64,000 nucleotides of DNA from Methanothermus fervidus DSM 2088 (GTDB taxonomy: Archaea > Methanobacteriota > Methanobacteria > DSM-2088 > Methanothermaceae): contig CP002278.1 in the NCBI GenBank assembly GCA_000166095.1, positions 652,001-716,000 of the forward strand, given 5' to 3'. Numbering within the stretch: position 1 is the stretch's first letter; every line of letters starts with the position of its first letter. Made by a program: the position numbers and the translations under genes. Positions 38,094-47,772 of this stretch are shown piece by piece. Below the pieces are notes generated by a model. It was not told the origin of the DNA, did not search any database, and saw only the letters and a program-made list of their open reading frames with translations.

Positions 38094-39905
38094 TTACGGA
38101 GCATAAAAAATCCACAATGAAGCAAAGATAATTGCTAAGGCAAAAATTACTGGTGCAACAATTTTACTTACAGCCACTGTAGAACTAATAGTAGATATAA
38201 GTTCTGTAGATGCTGTGGGTCCAAAGGTATTTAATCCTTCTATTCTTATGACTTTGCATCCAACTTCAACTGGTTCTAAATCAGAAATTGCATTTTTTAC
38301 AGACTTTATGATATATTCTATTATTTTTTTTCGATTTTTCATACCTACAGGATTGTAACCTCCAGATAAAGTGTTGACTGAATGTGTGTCAGTTGTCATT
38401 ATTTCTGCATCATCTACATAATTTTTTAATTTTTTTAAAATTTCTTCTCTAAAACCTTTTACCATATTATTTGAATCTAATAGTATATATGCAAATTTTT
38501 GATTATTGACTTTAGTTACCAGTGTTTTGATACCATCTTCTCCAATGCCTTCCTCTTTAGAAATGTCATTTGGCTTTATAGATGAACATCCAACCTCTAT
38601 TGGATATTTTTTAATATTACAGTCTATTTTTTCTATAGCGTCCATAATTTCAAACACTTCTTTATTTCCTGGGAGTATTCTAGCTGTTTCGTTGAAGGAA
38701 TTATGACAATCTACAATTATCACGTTTTTTGAATTACATTTTGCTTTTGCAAGATTCATAGCAGCAAGTCCAACACCAAAATCTATATCATCTGAGCCTT
38801 TTGGTGAAAAGGTTATTAATAACAATAAATCTTTGCCAAAAAACTGTCCTTTAATTTTGCAGTCTTTACTAGAAACTTTAAAAACTTTACTAGCATGTTT
38901 TGAATATTCTATCTTATTTATTTCTTGTTTGATAGCTTTCTCTATTTTATATATTTCTTTAGAGGATACAGGATTGAAATCATGTGTGGAAGGACCATGG
39001 GCAACCATAGTAAACGTATTAAAACGTTTTGACAACAATGCAGGCATGTTAGATCCACCTATTTTACCTATAGGTCCTGGGTGTACACAAGGAGTTATAA
39101 ACAATGCTTTCTTTTTATTTCTGGCTTTAAATGAAATTAGACCAACTAAAGTACTTACAGGTACTCCAATTTCTTTGAATACAGATTCTAACGCTGGTGA
39201 TTCTTCTGTGAGATGTGCTATTGCCATGCTTAATAATTCAAGTGCACCTATACCCAAATTTCTCCTTAAGGGGGATTCAACAACTAATACAAAAGAATAT
39301 ATGGCAAATAAAAATATTGCTGAAGCAATAATTATTTTTATGGAAAGAAGTAGTACACTTAAGTAGCCAACATTCATCGTTATAATATCTAAAAATTTTA
39401 AAATTACAAACATACTTACAATAAGGCCTGGTTGTACAGAACTTATAAGTAATGAATTAGATGCGTTTATATTTGACGTTGTCCATATTATGATCATCCT
39501 TATTGCAAAGACCAATACACAAGTAAAAATAAAAGCATTTAATACAACATCAACTTTAAATATTGCATATATACAACACCCTAAAAGATATATTATTGAT
39601 GATATCGTCATGGCGAAAAATGATAAAAACATGGACTGTTTCATTTTCATTCTTCTTCCACCAAGAGAATTAACCCATGGTTGTGTTATTGCACCACTTA
39701 TAATAGCTGAAACTCCAAAAACTAAAAATCCAAAGGTTCCACCATAAAGAATATTGTAGATAGGATTATGGGCAGTGTCGCAAATAATAAAACTAAGAAT
39801 TCCAATAACAAAACTCACAATTGTTATTGCTAAAAATGAAAATTTTGTATCTGGCAATGATAAAATATATTTTGAAAGATTTTTTATACTCTCCATACTT
39901 GACAT
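38094..39905 (-). CDS. DUF2070 family membrane protein
   Basis: The 603-residue protein matches the archaeal DUF2070 family: about seven N-terminal membrane helices (20-215), a large soluble region of about 350 residues, and a final C-terminal helix (about 580-600). The soluble part contains PCVHPGPIGKIGGS, HGPSTHDFN, DCHNSFNE and TTDTHSVNT, which are His/Asp-rich and suggest a metal-dependent hydrolase facing the cytoplasm or outside. No function is known to me. It ends directly after the GH130 gene (convergent). Confidence 0.8.
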   Translation of the reverse strand: MSSMESIKNLSKYILSLPDTKFSFLAITIVSFVIGILSFIICDTAHNPIYNILYGGTFGFLVFGVSAIISGAITQPWVNSLGGRRMKMKQSMFLSFFAMTISSIIYLLGCCIYAIFKVDVVLNAFIFTCVLVFAIRMIIIWTTSNINASNSLLISSVQPGLIVSMFVILKFLDIITMNVGYLSVLLLSIKIIIASAIFLFAIYSFVLVVESPLRRNLGIGALELLSMAIAHLTEESPALESVFKEIGVPVSTLVGLISFKARNKKKALFITPCVHPGPIGKIGGSNMPALLSKRFNTFTMVAHGPSTHDFNPVSSKEIYKIEKAIKQEINKIEYSKHASKVFKVSSKDCKIKGQFFGKDLLLLITFSPKGSDDIDFGVGLAAMNLAKAKCNSKNVIIVDCHNSFNETARILPGNKEVFEIMDAIEKIDCNIKKYPIEVGCSSIKPNDISKEEGIGEDGIKTLVTKVNNQKFAYILLDSNNMVKGFREEILKKLKNYVDDAEIMTTDTHSVNTLSGGYNPVGMKNRKKIIEYIIKSVKNAISDLEPVEVGCKVIRIEGLNTFGPTASTELISTISSTVAVSKIVAPVIFALAIIFASLWIFYAP

Positions 39906-39995
39906 TTTTTCACATCCAATTTTTTAATTTCATGAAAAGACTGTTGAATAGATTTTTATCTAAAAGATATAATATTTTTGAATCCTGGTGAGAAA

Positions 39996-41942
39996 ATGAA
40001 ATCTATGTCAAATGTAGATGTCTATGCAGTTGTTTATGAATTAAATAAATTATTAAAAGGTTCAAAATTTGTTAAGGCATATCAACCAAGGAAAGACATT
40101 ATAGTGTTGCGATTCCATGTTAAAAATAAGGGTCGGGTAGATGTAATTATACAAACTGGTGTTAGGATTCATGCTACAAGATATTCACTTGAAAATCCCA
40201 AATTTCCACCATCATTCCCTATGCTACTTAGGAAATATTTAAAAGGTGGAATTGTAGAATCTGTAAAACAACATAAATTTGATAGGATTGTAGAATTTAA
40301 TGTTAAGGTTCTAGGTAAGAAAAATTATAAGTTAATAGTGGAATTATTTGGTAAAGGAAATATAATCTTAACAGAAGAAAATGGAAAAATAATTCAGCCA
40401 CTAAGAACTGAGAAATGGAGTGATAGGGAAATTTCGGCTGGTAAAAAATACAAATATCCAGAAAGTAGGGGATTAAATCCATTAAAAATAACTAAATCTA
40501 AACTTAAAGAATTATTATTAAATTCTGATAAAGATGTTGTTAGAACTTTAGCTTTAAATGGTTTTGGAGGAACATATGCTGAAGAAATTGTATATAGATC
40601 AGGAATAGATAAAAACACTCCTTCAAAATCTTTATCAGATAATGAAATCAATAAGATATATGATTCAATAGAGGAAATATATGGATCCCTCAAAGAGTAT
40701 AATTTTAAGCCTCAAATTATAGTTGACAAGGATGTTGTTCCTATTGAATTAAAAATTTATAAAAATTATGAAAAAAGGTACTTTGATAACTTTAATAAGG
40801 CGCTTGACGAATTTTTTACTCCAAAACTCCGTGAAGAATTGAAAAAAGAAAAAGAAAAAGTATGGAAAAATAAAATTGAAAAATTGGAGAGAATATTAAA
40901 TTCTCAAAAAAATGCAATTAAGAGTTTTAAAAAGAAAGCAAAGAAATATAGAGAGATTGGGGATTTAATATATCTCAAATATGAGTTGATATCTAAAGTA
41001 ATAAATACTTTAAAAAATGCTAAAGAAAAATACACTTGGAAAGAAATCATTGAAAAAGTAAAAAAAGCAAAAAAAGAGAATAAAATTAAAATAATAAATT
41101 CTATAACCAAGGATGGAATAGTAACTTTAAATATCGATGGTAAAAGTGTGAATATAGATATCAACAAAAGTCTTGAAAAAAATGCAGAGATTTATTACGA
41201 GAAGGCTAAAAAAATTAGGAAGAAGATTAAAGGCGCAATAAAAGCAATGGAAGAAACAGAAAAGAAGTTAAACAACCTTAAAAAGAAAAGAGACATCGAA
41301 ATAAAGAATATACTCATACCCATCAAAAAAAGAAGAAAATTAAAATGGTTTGAAAAATTTAGATGGTTTATTTCTTCAGACGGATTCTTAGTTATTGGAG
41401 GGAGAGATGCACAAACAAATGAAATAATCGTAAAAAAATACATGGAGGAAAATGACATTTATTTACATGCAGATATTCATGGTGCACCATCAGTTGTAAT
41501 AAAAAATAAAAACAAGAAAATTCCAGAAAATACAATAAATGAAGCAGCTATATTTGCAGCATCATTTTCTAAAGCATGGACATATGGATTAGGATCTGCA
41601 GATGTCTATTGGGTTTATCCTCAACAAGTTACAAAATCCCCTCCTTCTGGAGAATATATATCTAAAGGTGCTTTTGTAATAAGAGGAAAACGGAATTATA
41701 TAAGAAATGTTCCTATAGAACTTGCAGTTGGAATTGTTGATTATGAAGGACCAAGAGTTATGTGTGGACCTGTATCCTCACTTAAAAAATTTTCAAAAAG
41801 ATACGTGAAAATTATACCTGGTTATACAAAAAAAGAGACTATAGCCCGAAAAATATTAAAAATAATAGATAAGGAAAAAATTTTTAGAATTGAAGATATA
41901 ATAAGGGTTTTACCACCGGGAAAATGTGACTTAGTTTCATGA
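39996..41942 (+). CDS. rqcH: Ribosome rescue protein RqcH (NFACT family)
   Basis: RqcH/Rqc2 binds split 50S subunits carrying stalled peptidyl-tRNA and helps add C-terminal degradation tails. The 648-residue protein has an NFACT-N domain (PRKDIIVLRF, HATRYSLENPKFPPSFPMLLRKYL), a middle helix-hairpin-helix region, a long Lys/Glu coiled coil (about 280-430), and the NFACT-R domain (FEKFRWFISSDGFLVIGGRDAQTNE, DIYLHADIHGAPSVVIKN). The ATG at 39996 has GGTGAGAAA before it. The 3' end overlaps the OapC gene by 6 bases. Confidence 0.93.
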   Translation: MKSMSNVDVYAVVYELNKLLKGSKFVKAYQPRKDIIVLRFHVKNKGRVDVIIQTGVRIHATRYSLENPKFPPSFPMLLRKYLKGGIVESVKQHKFDRIVEFNVKVLGKKNYKLIVELFGKGNIILTEENGKIIQPLRTEKWSDREISAGKKYKYPESRGLNPLKITKSKLKELLLNSDKDVVRTLALNGFGGTYAEEIVYRSGIDKNTPSKSLSDNEINKIYDSIEEIYGSLKEYNFKPQIIVDKDVVPIELKIYKNYEKRYFDNFNKALDEFFTPKLREELKKEKEKVWKNKIEKLERILNSQKNAIKSFKKKAKKYREIGDLIYLKYELISKVINTLKNAKEKYTWKEIIEKVKKAKKENKIKIINSITKDGIVTLNIDGKSVNIDINKSLEKNAEIYYEKAKKIRKKIKGAIKAMEETEKKLNNLKKKRDIEIKNILIPIKKRRKLKWFEKFRWFISSDGFLVIGGRDAQTNEIIVKKYMEENDIYLHADIHGAPSVVIKNKNKKIPENTINEAAIFAASFSKAWTYGLGSADVYWVYPQQVTKSPPSGEYISKGAFVIRGKRNYIRNVPIELAVGIVDYEGPRVMCGPVSSLKKFSKRYVKIIPGYTKKETIARKILKIIDKEKIFRIEDIIRVLPPGKCDLVS

Positions 41943-42194
41943 TTTCTTTAATATGAAATTTAGATCAATAGCATATCTTCCTTCCTTATCAGACACTATA
42001 ACAGATTCGCTGTTCATAAGCATACCAATGTTAATCTCATAAACACCGTCTTTTTTAATTGATATTGTTTCAATGCCATCTTTATCTTTCTTTTCTTTTA
42101 AATATCTAAAAAATTTATTGCCACAATTAGGACAACCATTAATAACATCTTTCATGGATTTATATTTTTTCTTACATTTGATGCATTGATGCAC
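41937..42194 (-). CDS. OapC/ArvC-type zinc-ribbon protein
   Basis: The 85-residue protein has an N-terminal zinc ribbon, CIKCKKKY and CPNCGNKF (C-X2-C twice), followed by a small beta domain. It matches the archaeal OapC/ArvC family found with OapB and an Era-like GTPase, as here. A GTG at 42194 is preferred, with GGTGATTCTT just before it inside the OapB gene; a TTG at 42215 is an alternative. It overlaps the OapB gene by 23 bases. Confidence 0.72.
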   Translation of the reverse strand: MHQCIKCKKKYKSMKDVINGCPNCGNKFFRYLKEKKDKDGIETISIKKDGVYEINIGMLMNSESVIVSDKEGRYAIDLNFILKKS

Positions 42195-42552
42195 AAGAAT
42201 CACCAAGCTTTGCAACTATTGAAAGAAAATTAGGTTTCCTTTTAACAGTTTTCATAATATTTGCAGGTCCAATAATTGTAAATTTTACATCTTTTTTACT
42301 TGAGAAGCCTAAAAATGATTTTTTATTTTTTTCAAACTTTTGAATGTCTATTCCAATAAAATTTTCAGTATCAATCTCTCTCATCGTTGTTTCAATGAGT
42401 TCTGCCTCCTCAGTAGGAGATAACCCACCCTCAATTACCAAAATATTTCCATTTTTAACTTTTTCAAGAATCATCGATATTTTTTCCATACTAGTTTTTT
42501 TGTTAAGCAATTCACGAGATAAAAAATCCATTTTTAATTTTTCTTTTTCCAT
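42172..42552 (-). CDS. OapB/ArvB (DUF2073) family protein
   Basis: The 126-residue protein matches the archaeal DUF2073 (OapB/ArvB) family of unknown function. It carries [23 protein letters not shown] and a conserved [18 protein letters not shown] near the end. The ATG at 42552 follows TAGGAGGTTTCAA. It sits 10 bases downstream of the Era-like GTPase gene and overlaps OapC, so the three proteins probably act together. A GTPase-linked complex at the membrane or in RNA handling has been suspected in the field, but nothing in the sequence decides. Confidence 0.75.
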   Translation of the reverse strand: MEKEKLKMDFLSRELLNKKTSMEKISMILEKVKNGNILVIEGGLSPTEEAELIETTMREIDTENFIGIDIQKFEKNKKSFLGFSSKKDVKFTIIGPANIMKTVKRKPNFLSIVAKLGDSCASMHQM

Positions 42553-42562
42553 TTGAAACCTC

Positions 42563-43147
42563 CTATCTAAAAGTACGTAGCATGGTCTCATACAATTTAT
42601 CTAAATTTTCTTTTTTAAGGGCAGATATAGGAACTACAATATGTTGTGGGAATATAGATTCTATTTTTTGTGGTTTAGCTTCTGGTAGATCTATTTTATT
42701 TGCAACAATGAAAAATGGTATGTCTCTTGCCTCTAAATTTCCTATTATAGTTACATTTGCTTGTGTTAATGGATCTCTGGTTGAATCCATAACCAATAAT
42801 ACGCCATCTACGTCATTTAACCACTTAATTGCTTCAATTACTCCTTTTGTTGCCTCTTTAGCTCTTTTTTTAGCTTCATCAGGAGGTAAACCAAACTCTA
42901 AAAATTTCCTATAATCAACTTTTGTTGTTATTCCTGGTGTATCTACAATGTCAAAAATCAATTTTGCACCGTCTTTTTCAATTACAACTTCTCTTTGAAA
43001 ATTTACTTTTCTAGTTTCATGGGGAATTTCAGATACTTTGCCTAATGATTTTCCAACCCAATCTTCACAAATTGCATTTGCAAGCGTTGTTTTTCCTGCA
43101 TTAGGGTGTCCATATATTCCCAATTTTAATTTTTTATTTCTTCTCAA
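42563..43147 (-). CDS. Era-like GTP-binding protein, N-terminus disrupted by a T-tract frame change
   Basis: The visible 194-residue frame is a complete P-loop GTPase: G1 [10 protein letters not shown]3 DTPG, G4 NKID, G5 SAL. It is the Era-like partner of OapB and OapC. From TTG 43147 there is no ribosome binding site. A strong AGGAGTGAT site and a GTG at 43179 lie upstream, in another frame. If the seven-T run at 43168-43174 were eight, the reading would be an amphipathic [11 protein letters not shown] helix joined to [12 protein letters not shown], as expected for a membrane-associating N-terminus. Confidence 0.85.
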   Translation of the reverse strand: MRRNKKLKLGIYGHPNAGKTTLANAICEDWVGKSLGKVSEIPHETRKVNFQREVVIEKDGAKLIFDIVDTPGITTKVDYRKFLEFGLPPDEAKKRAKEATKGVIEAIKWLNDVDGVLLVMDSTRDPLTQANVTIIGNLEARDIPFFIVANKIDLPEAKPQKIESIFPQHIVVPISALKKENLDKLYETMLRTFR

Positions 43148-43183
43148 GAGTTTATCAAGTATTTTTGAAAAAAATTCACAATA

Positions 43184-43882
43184 TCACTCCTCATAACTTT
43201 CTCCCGGATTTAAAACTACTACTTTTGTTTCTGGAGATTCTCTTTTAACTAAATCCCTAAATTCTTCAGGATCTTGTTTTATTACAGGGAAAGTATTGTA
43301 GTGCATAGGTATTACCACGCGCGGAGATATCCATTTTACAGCAATTGCTGCATCCTTAGGATCCATTGTGTAGTGTCCACCAATAGGTAACAAAGCAATA
43401 TCTGGTTTATAAATTTCACCTATTACAGTTTTCATGTCGCCAAAAAGTCCTGTATCTCCTGCATGGTAAATTTTTTTATTGTTTTCCAACTCTATTATAA
43501 AACCAGCAGGATGACCGCCTGGTCTTCTTTCACCCATTATATCTACAGTACAAGAATGTTTTGCTTCCACCATTCTTATCTTAATATTTTCAATTTCCAA
43601 AGAACCTCCTATATTCATACCTTCAGCTCTAAGACCATTTTCAGAAAATATCTCTGAAAGTTCATGAATAGTGACAGCTGTTGCATTTGTTTTATTTACA
43701 ATATCTAAAGCATCACCAAAATGATCTCTGTGGCCATGTGTTATACATACAATGTCAGGTTTAAATTCTTCTACAACTTTATCACAAGCAGGATTTTCGC
43801 TTATGAACGGATCTATTAATATTTTTAGGCCTTCTTCAGATATTATTTCAAAAACAGAGTGGCCAAACCATGTTATTTTCAC
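43184..43882 (-). CDS. UPF0173 metallo-beta-lactamase-fold hydrolase
   Basis: The 232-residue protein is a UPF0173-family member of the metallo-beta-lactamase superfamily: ITHGHRDHFGDA (metal-binding HxHxDH), HAGDTGLFGD, and a C-terminal VIPMHYNTFP. It hydrolyses an unknown ester or nucleotide-type substrate. A GTG start follows GGAGGTAAATTAAC and overlaps the stop of the membrane protein gene by 4 bases (GTGA). The GTPase gene starts just past its stop. Confidence 0.88.
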   Translation of the reverse strand: MKITWFGHSVFEIISEEGLKILIDPFISENPACDKVVEEFKPDIVCITHGHRDHFGDALDIVNKTNATAVTIHELSEIFSENGLRAEGMNIGGSLEIENIKIRMVEAKHSCTVDIMGERRPGGHPAGFIIELENNKKIYHAGDTGLFGDMKTVIGEIYKPDIALLPIGGHYTMDPKDAAIAVKWISPRVVIPMHYNTFPVIKQDPEEFRDLVKRESPETKVVVLNPGESYEE

Positions 43883-44841
43883 GTTAATTTACCTCCTATC
43901 TCTTTTGAAATCCCCCATGCTTCTTCAAATAGTTTTTTTATTTTAGATACAGATTCCTTATCTTTATATACACTGCCTACCTCAAAACTATCATAAATTG
44001 GGTCGGTTGATATAAGAATCCCTTGTTTGTTATCCACAACAGCTGCTATAGTTGGTATATTTTCCATAACTTTGATCTTAACACCATTATCTATTAAAAG
44101 TTTTAAAATACTCGTAGCAATTTCATCATCAAGGTTTGCCTCTTGCACTATTAACTTACAATTGTCAACACTTATTAATTTTTTAACAACATCTAAATTC
44201 ATTTCTCTTATCCAAGGATATGTCATCAAAATTTCTTTTTTGCCACTCATTATTATTTTTCTTAAAGTTTCATCTAATTTTGAGTCATCAAAAGACCATA
44301 TAATATTTGATTCACCTATTTCTCTTAAAGGTGTAGTACTTGACAATTTTTCATTTATAAATCCTTGTATGTCATCAATACTTCCAATAGAATTTGTTAT
44401 TTGTTTCAATCTTCCACTAAGACCTTTATTTTTCCTCTTTAACTTTTCTTTATCTTTAATTTTTTGTGTTTTAACTTTCTTTTTTTCTATTCTTTCAACA
44501 GGTTTTTTTATTTCTTTTTTTTCAATCTTAGGCTTAGGTTTGATAGTTTCAATAGCTTTTTTTAATCTTTCGATTTTTGGTTTTTTAGGTTTTGGTTTTT
44601 CTTTTAAAACAGGTTCTTTTCTTTTTGATTCAATGCTCTTTATAGGTCTCTTAAGTTCTCTTATGTCAGTAGAAATGCCAGAAATAGCTATTAATGTCAT
44701 TAAAAGACCTATCACAAATAGTATCACACCAACAACATACATAAAAAAGTTTGGAGGGATTGTAAATCCAAAAGTTATCACTATGTAAGCACCAAGAATT
44801 AATATGAAAGGCGCTGTTAATGCTAAAGCAATGTATTTCAT
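43879..44841 (-). CDS. Membrane-anchored protein with a C-terminal TrmB/phospholipase D-like domain
   Basis: This 320-residue protein has two membrane helices at the N-terminus (about 4-22 and 32-52), a long Lys/Pro/Glu-rich linker (65-140), and a C-terminal alpha/beta domain of about 160 residues. That domain (TLRKIIMSGKKEILMTYPWI, ending FEEAWG) resembles the effector domain of TrmB-type regulators or a degenerate phospholipase D fold; the HxK signature of active PLD is not seen. The layout suggests a membrane-tethered sensor. The ATG has GGAGGATAATTA upstream. Confidence 0.6.
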   Translation of the reverse strand: MKYIALALTAPFILILGAYIVITFGFTIPPNFFMYVVGVILFVIGLLMTLIAISGISTDIRELKRPIKSIESKRKEPVLKEKPKPKKPKIERLKKAIETIKPKPKIEKKEIKKPVERIEKKKVKTQKIKDKEKLKRKNKGLSGRLKQITNSIGSIDDIQGFINEKLSSTTPLREIGESNIIWSFDDSKLDETLRKIIMSGKKEILMTYPWIREMNLDVVKKLISVDNCKLIVQEANLDDEIATSILKLLIDNGVKIKVMENIPTIAAVVDNKQGILISTDPIYDSFEVGSVYKDKESVSKIKKLFEEAWGISKEIGGKLT

Positions 44842-44889
44842 TAATTATCCTCCAAAATATTATCAATTATAAATTTTAAAATATTATAT

Positions 44890-45462
44890 TTATGAAGTTT
44901 TTGCTCGTGCAAGATCTTCAAGAGTTCTCTCCAAAATATACCTAGCATGGTCTTGTTTATGTCTAATGTTTATAAGCCCTTTTGGATAATCAAAAATTAG
45001 CAACTCATCATGTAAATTTTTAATTGAATTACAAATTTTTTCTGCCTCATCTAAATCATTCTTAACCAATTTTTCTAAAAAATATCTTCTAAGTTCACCT
45101 ATTAGATCACCAATGCCAAGTAAATAATGAGACTCTGGGATTCCAATTTCCTCTGGAAGAGGAAAATCTTTCTTATTTATATAATTATAAAATAACAATG
45201 CCTCTACATATTCTTGGTGTGCATTCCTAACATATCCTGCATAATACAAATCGGGGTGATCTTTAAGCATTTTTCTGAGTTTTTTAACTAATTTTTCTGC
45301 ATTCCTTAATTTTTCAGTTGCTAAATCTAACTCATCTTTATGTAATGCTCTTATACATTCTCCTGACAATCTTATTATCTTTCTAGTTATTTGTAAAGTT
45401 TCTTCTCTTAATTCATCTTTTTTATCAAGTACTTTTTTTATTTTTTTGATTACGTTTTTCAT
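44890..45462 (-). CDS. Translin family protein
   Basis: The 190-residue all-helical protein matches archaeal translin/TRAX-family (COG2178-type) RNA-binding proteins. Visible elements are ITRKIIRLSGECIRALH in helix 2, YVRNAHQEYVEALLFYNY in the core, and GIGDLIGELRRYFLE. The eukaryotic C3PO complex uses this fold to cut RNA; whether this archaeal one is catalytic is unclear. It starts at ATG 45462, overlapping the PIG-L stop by four bases (ATGA), so it is coupled to that gene. Confidence 0.83.
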   Translation of the reverse strand: MKNVIKKIKKVLDKKDELREETLQITRKIIRLSGECIRALHKDELDLATEKLRNAEKLVKKLRKMLKDHPDLYYAGYVRNAHQEYVEALLFYNYINKKDFPLPEEIGIPESHYLLGIGDLIGELRRYFLEKLVKNDLDEAEKICNSIKNLHDELLIFDYPKGLINIRHKQDHARYILERTLEDLARAKTS

Positions 45463-46802
45463 TTTAACCACACAGTCACATAGTCTGACCTTTCCTTGAA
45501 TTTTTTACCTGGTTTTATTATATCAACGCCAAACATCGCTGCATATGCATTATCAAAACTTGAGGTAGGAATTTCAATCATCACAGAATTTTTATTTCTA
45601 TTCATACTTATATTTTGCACTGAAATACTATTACTTGCAAATTTTTTACAAAATGCATTATTCCCTCTACATATAATGTCTATTCGTGAAACATTCTTAT
45701 CGCTAAATATCCTCACATGGAAAATTACAATACAGTTCTCACTTATGTTATAGTTGGTTGAAACACCTAGTTTAATTTTATTTCCTTGATGTAAGATGGA
45801 TAATGCCACAATGTCGCCTTGAGATATATCACTTATATTCACTTTTTTCTCTTGCTTTGCCTTAGAAGCTAAAATAGAAGGTACGGTTATATTTTTTGAT
45901 ATTTCTAGTTTTGGTTCTGGATATATTCCAAATAGCTCATTTCTCCTTACAAATGCTTCAAGTGTGGGATCTGGTGTTATTTGTGATTTATATTGTGACA
46001 AGGCTTTAGCTTTTGCTTGTTCTTCTTCTTCAGTTAAGTTGAAATATACCCACCTAACATGTCTTCTCAAAAGTTTTGGAGGTTCTAATGTCATTTGGGG
46101 GCTATAATAAGGCGGACTTGGCCATCCCTTTATTTTATGGACAAGATATGTATATTTTGTGCAGGTATATTTCATTTTTGTTAAAGTGTATTGTACAAAG
46201 AGGTATGTAGCCCAATGATCAGTGTGATAATCTCCAGGATCAGGGTATATGATTATTGTAGGTTTCGTTACACTTATAATTTCCTCAAGATTATTTACAA
46301 CGTTTTCTCCACAATATTCTTCTCCTTTTTTATATGCAAATGAATAAGGTACATGATCATATCCGTTTGCACCTTTGTATGGATTCCCAGGATCCCAATA
46401 TTTATCAAACATTGCAGCCAATCCACAATCAGGAAACCCTAGAAAAATGACATGATTTTCAGGTAGTCCTAATTTTTTGGCAGCATTTATCGTCTCCTGA
46501 TGTCTTAGATATCCTAATCTAACAGGGTTTATAATATTCTTTTTCCCAAGTTTTCCTTCTGCATCTCCACAAGTCATTACAACAACGTAAACCGGAATAT
46601 TTTCTTTTACAGCTTTATTAATTAATCCGCCTGCAGCAAGTACTTCATCATCAGGGTGCGGGGCAATCACCAATATTCTGTCGGATGACTCCAAATGAAC
46701 AACGTTTTCTGGCTGATTTTTATCAGAATAAACAGAGTAAATAAATGTTATCATGATTAAAATTGCAACAAAAATTATTGCCATCTTATTCATATTTCTC
46801 AA
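45459..46802 (-). CDS. Membrane-anchored PIG-L family deacetylase
   Basis: The 447-residue protein has an N-terminal signal anchor (MAIIFVAILIMITF) that would place the enzyme outside the cell. It then has the PIG-L/LmbE motif IAPHPDDEVLAAGG and the second metal site YPDPGDYHTDHWA. PIG-L enzymes deacetylate N-acetylglucosamine-type sugars. A C-terminal beta-rich domain of about 150 residues follows, perhaps a carbohydrate-binding module. TTG 46802 is chosen after GGAGGTGAAAATA. Surface glycans are a plausible substrate. Confidence 0.82.
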   Translation of the reverse strand: MRNMNKMAIIFVAILIMITFIYSVYSDKNQPENVVHLESSDRILVIAPHPDDEVLAAGGLINKAVKENIPVYVVVMTCGDAEGKLGKKNIINPVRLGYLRHQETINAAKKLGLPENHVIFLGFPDCGLAAMFDKYWDPGNPYKGANGYDHVPYSFAYKKGEEYCGENVVNNLEEIISVTKPTIIIYPDPGDYHTDHWATYLFVQYTLTKMKYTCTKYTYLVHKIKGWPSPPYYSPQMTLEPPKLLRRHVRWVYFNLTEEEEQAKAKALSQYKSQITPDPTLEAFVRRNELFGIYPEPKLEISKNITVPSILASKAKQEKKVNISDISQGDIVALSILHQGNKIKLGVSTNYNISENCIVIFHVRIFSDKNVSRIDIICRGNNAFCKKFASNSISVQNISMNRNKNSVMIEIPTSSFDNAYAAMFGVDIIKPGKKFKERSDYVTVWLK

Positions 46803-46870
46803 TATTTTCACCTCCTTTCCATAAAGACAAAGTTTATCTAAAAAGAAAGAAATATTTAAATTTTTCTTTT

Positions 46871-47668
46871 TTAGCAGTCTATGTCGTCTAAAATTTTTAA
46901 TATTTCCTTTATATTTTTAATGACAATGTCAGAAGCATCTAAAACATCATTAGGTATTTTTTCTCCATGTTGGAGAGTTAATATACCTACGTCTGCAGCT
47001 TTTAGTGCCAATACATCGTTTGGACCGTTTCCTACCATAACAACTTTACCTCTTTTTTTAAAATTTTTTACAACCTTCTCTTTTCCTTTAGGATCAAGAT
47101 GTCCAAAAACATTAGAAATAGGTATTTTTATAATCCTTGCCAACTCTTTCAAAGCTTCTTCTCTATCACCAGAAGCAATATAGACCTCTATGTTTCTCTT
47201 TTTTAATTCATTTATAACTTCTTTAACACCAGGAAATAATTTTCCACCAGCTGCTAATAAAAATTCTATTTCACAGGTGTCCAGGTTTCCAATGAATCCT
47301 GAGCCTGTACATATTTGTATATTAAAGCCTTTTTTACCTACTTTCCTCAATAAATCTTGTAATTCCTTAACTGTACATTCACAAGTTTTTAACATTTTAA
47401 TAATTGTTTTGTTCTTAATTTTGAATGGATAAGTAGCACTTACTCTTATTTTGTTCTTCTTGATAAAATCATATATTTTTTGATTTGGGTTGGCATTAAG
47501 TAAACATGAGAGTGAGTCTGTATCTATACCTAACAAAACACGATTCTTTGTATGGTCTACAATCTCTTGGGAACCTATGTCAAAACAATATTTACCAGAT
47601 CTTAAGTCCTTAACAGCAATATATCTTTTTGTTAACGTTCCTGCATTGTCAAACACAAATATTTTCAT
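46871..47668 (-). CDS. HAD-family phosphatase resembling a soluble P-type ATPase P-domain
   Basis: The 265-residue protein begins KIFVFDNAGTLT, where the nucleophile Asp is followed by Ala at the +2 position instead of the usual Asp. It has VMVGNGPNDVLALKAADVGIL and HLDPKGKEKVV, which closely recall the phosphorylation domain of P-type ATPases (GDGxND). No transmembrane segment is present. It is therefore a soluble HAD protein of the P-type-like group with an odd catalytic motif. The start at 47668 lacks a clear ribosome binding site; the frame extends to 47719. Confidence 0.78.
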   Translation of the reverse strand: MKIFVFDNAGTLTKRYIAVKDLRSGKYCFDIGSQEIVDHTKNRVLLGIDTDSLSCLLNANPNQKIYDFIKKNKIRVSATYPFKIKNKTIIKMLKTCECTVKELQDLLRKVGKKGFNIQICTGSGFIGNLDTCEIEFLLAAGGKLFPGVKEVINELKKRNIEVYIASGDREEALKELARIIKIPISNVFGHLDPKGKEKVVKNFKKRGKVVMVGNGPNDVLALKAADVGILTLQHGEKIPNDVLDASDIVIKNIKEILKILDDIDC

Positions 47669-47772
47669 TTTACTGACGGCCTTTATCAATAAACAACATT
47701 TAATATTCAAAAACCTCATTAATTATATAAAAAATATTTTAAGCAAGGTGAAGAGTAAAAATAGGTGTTTAG

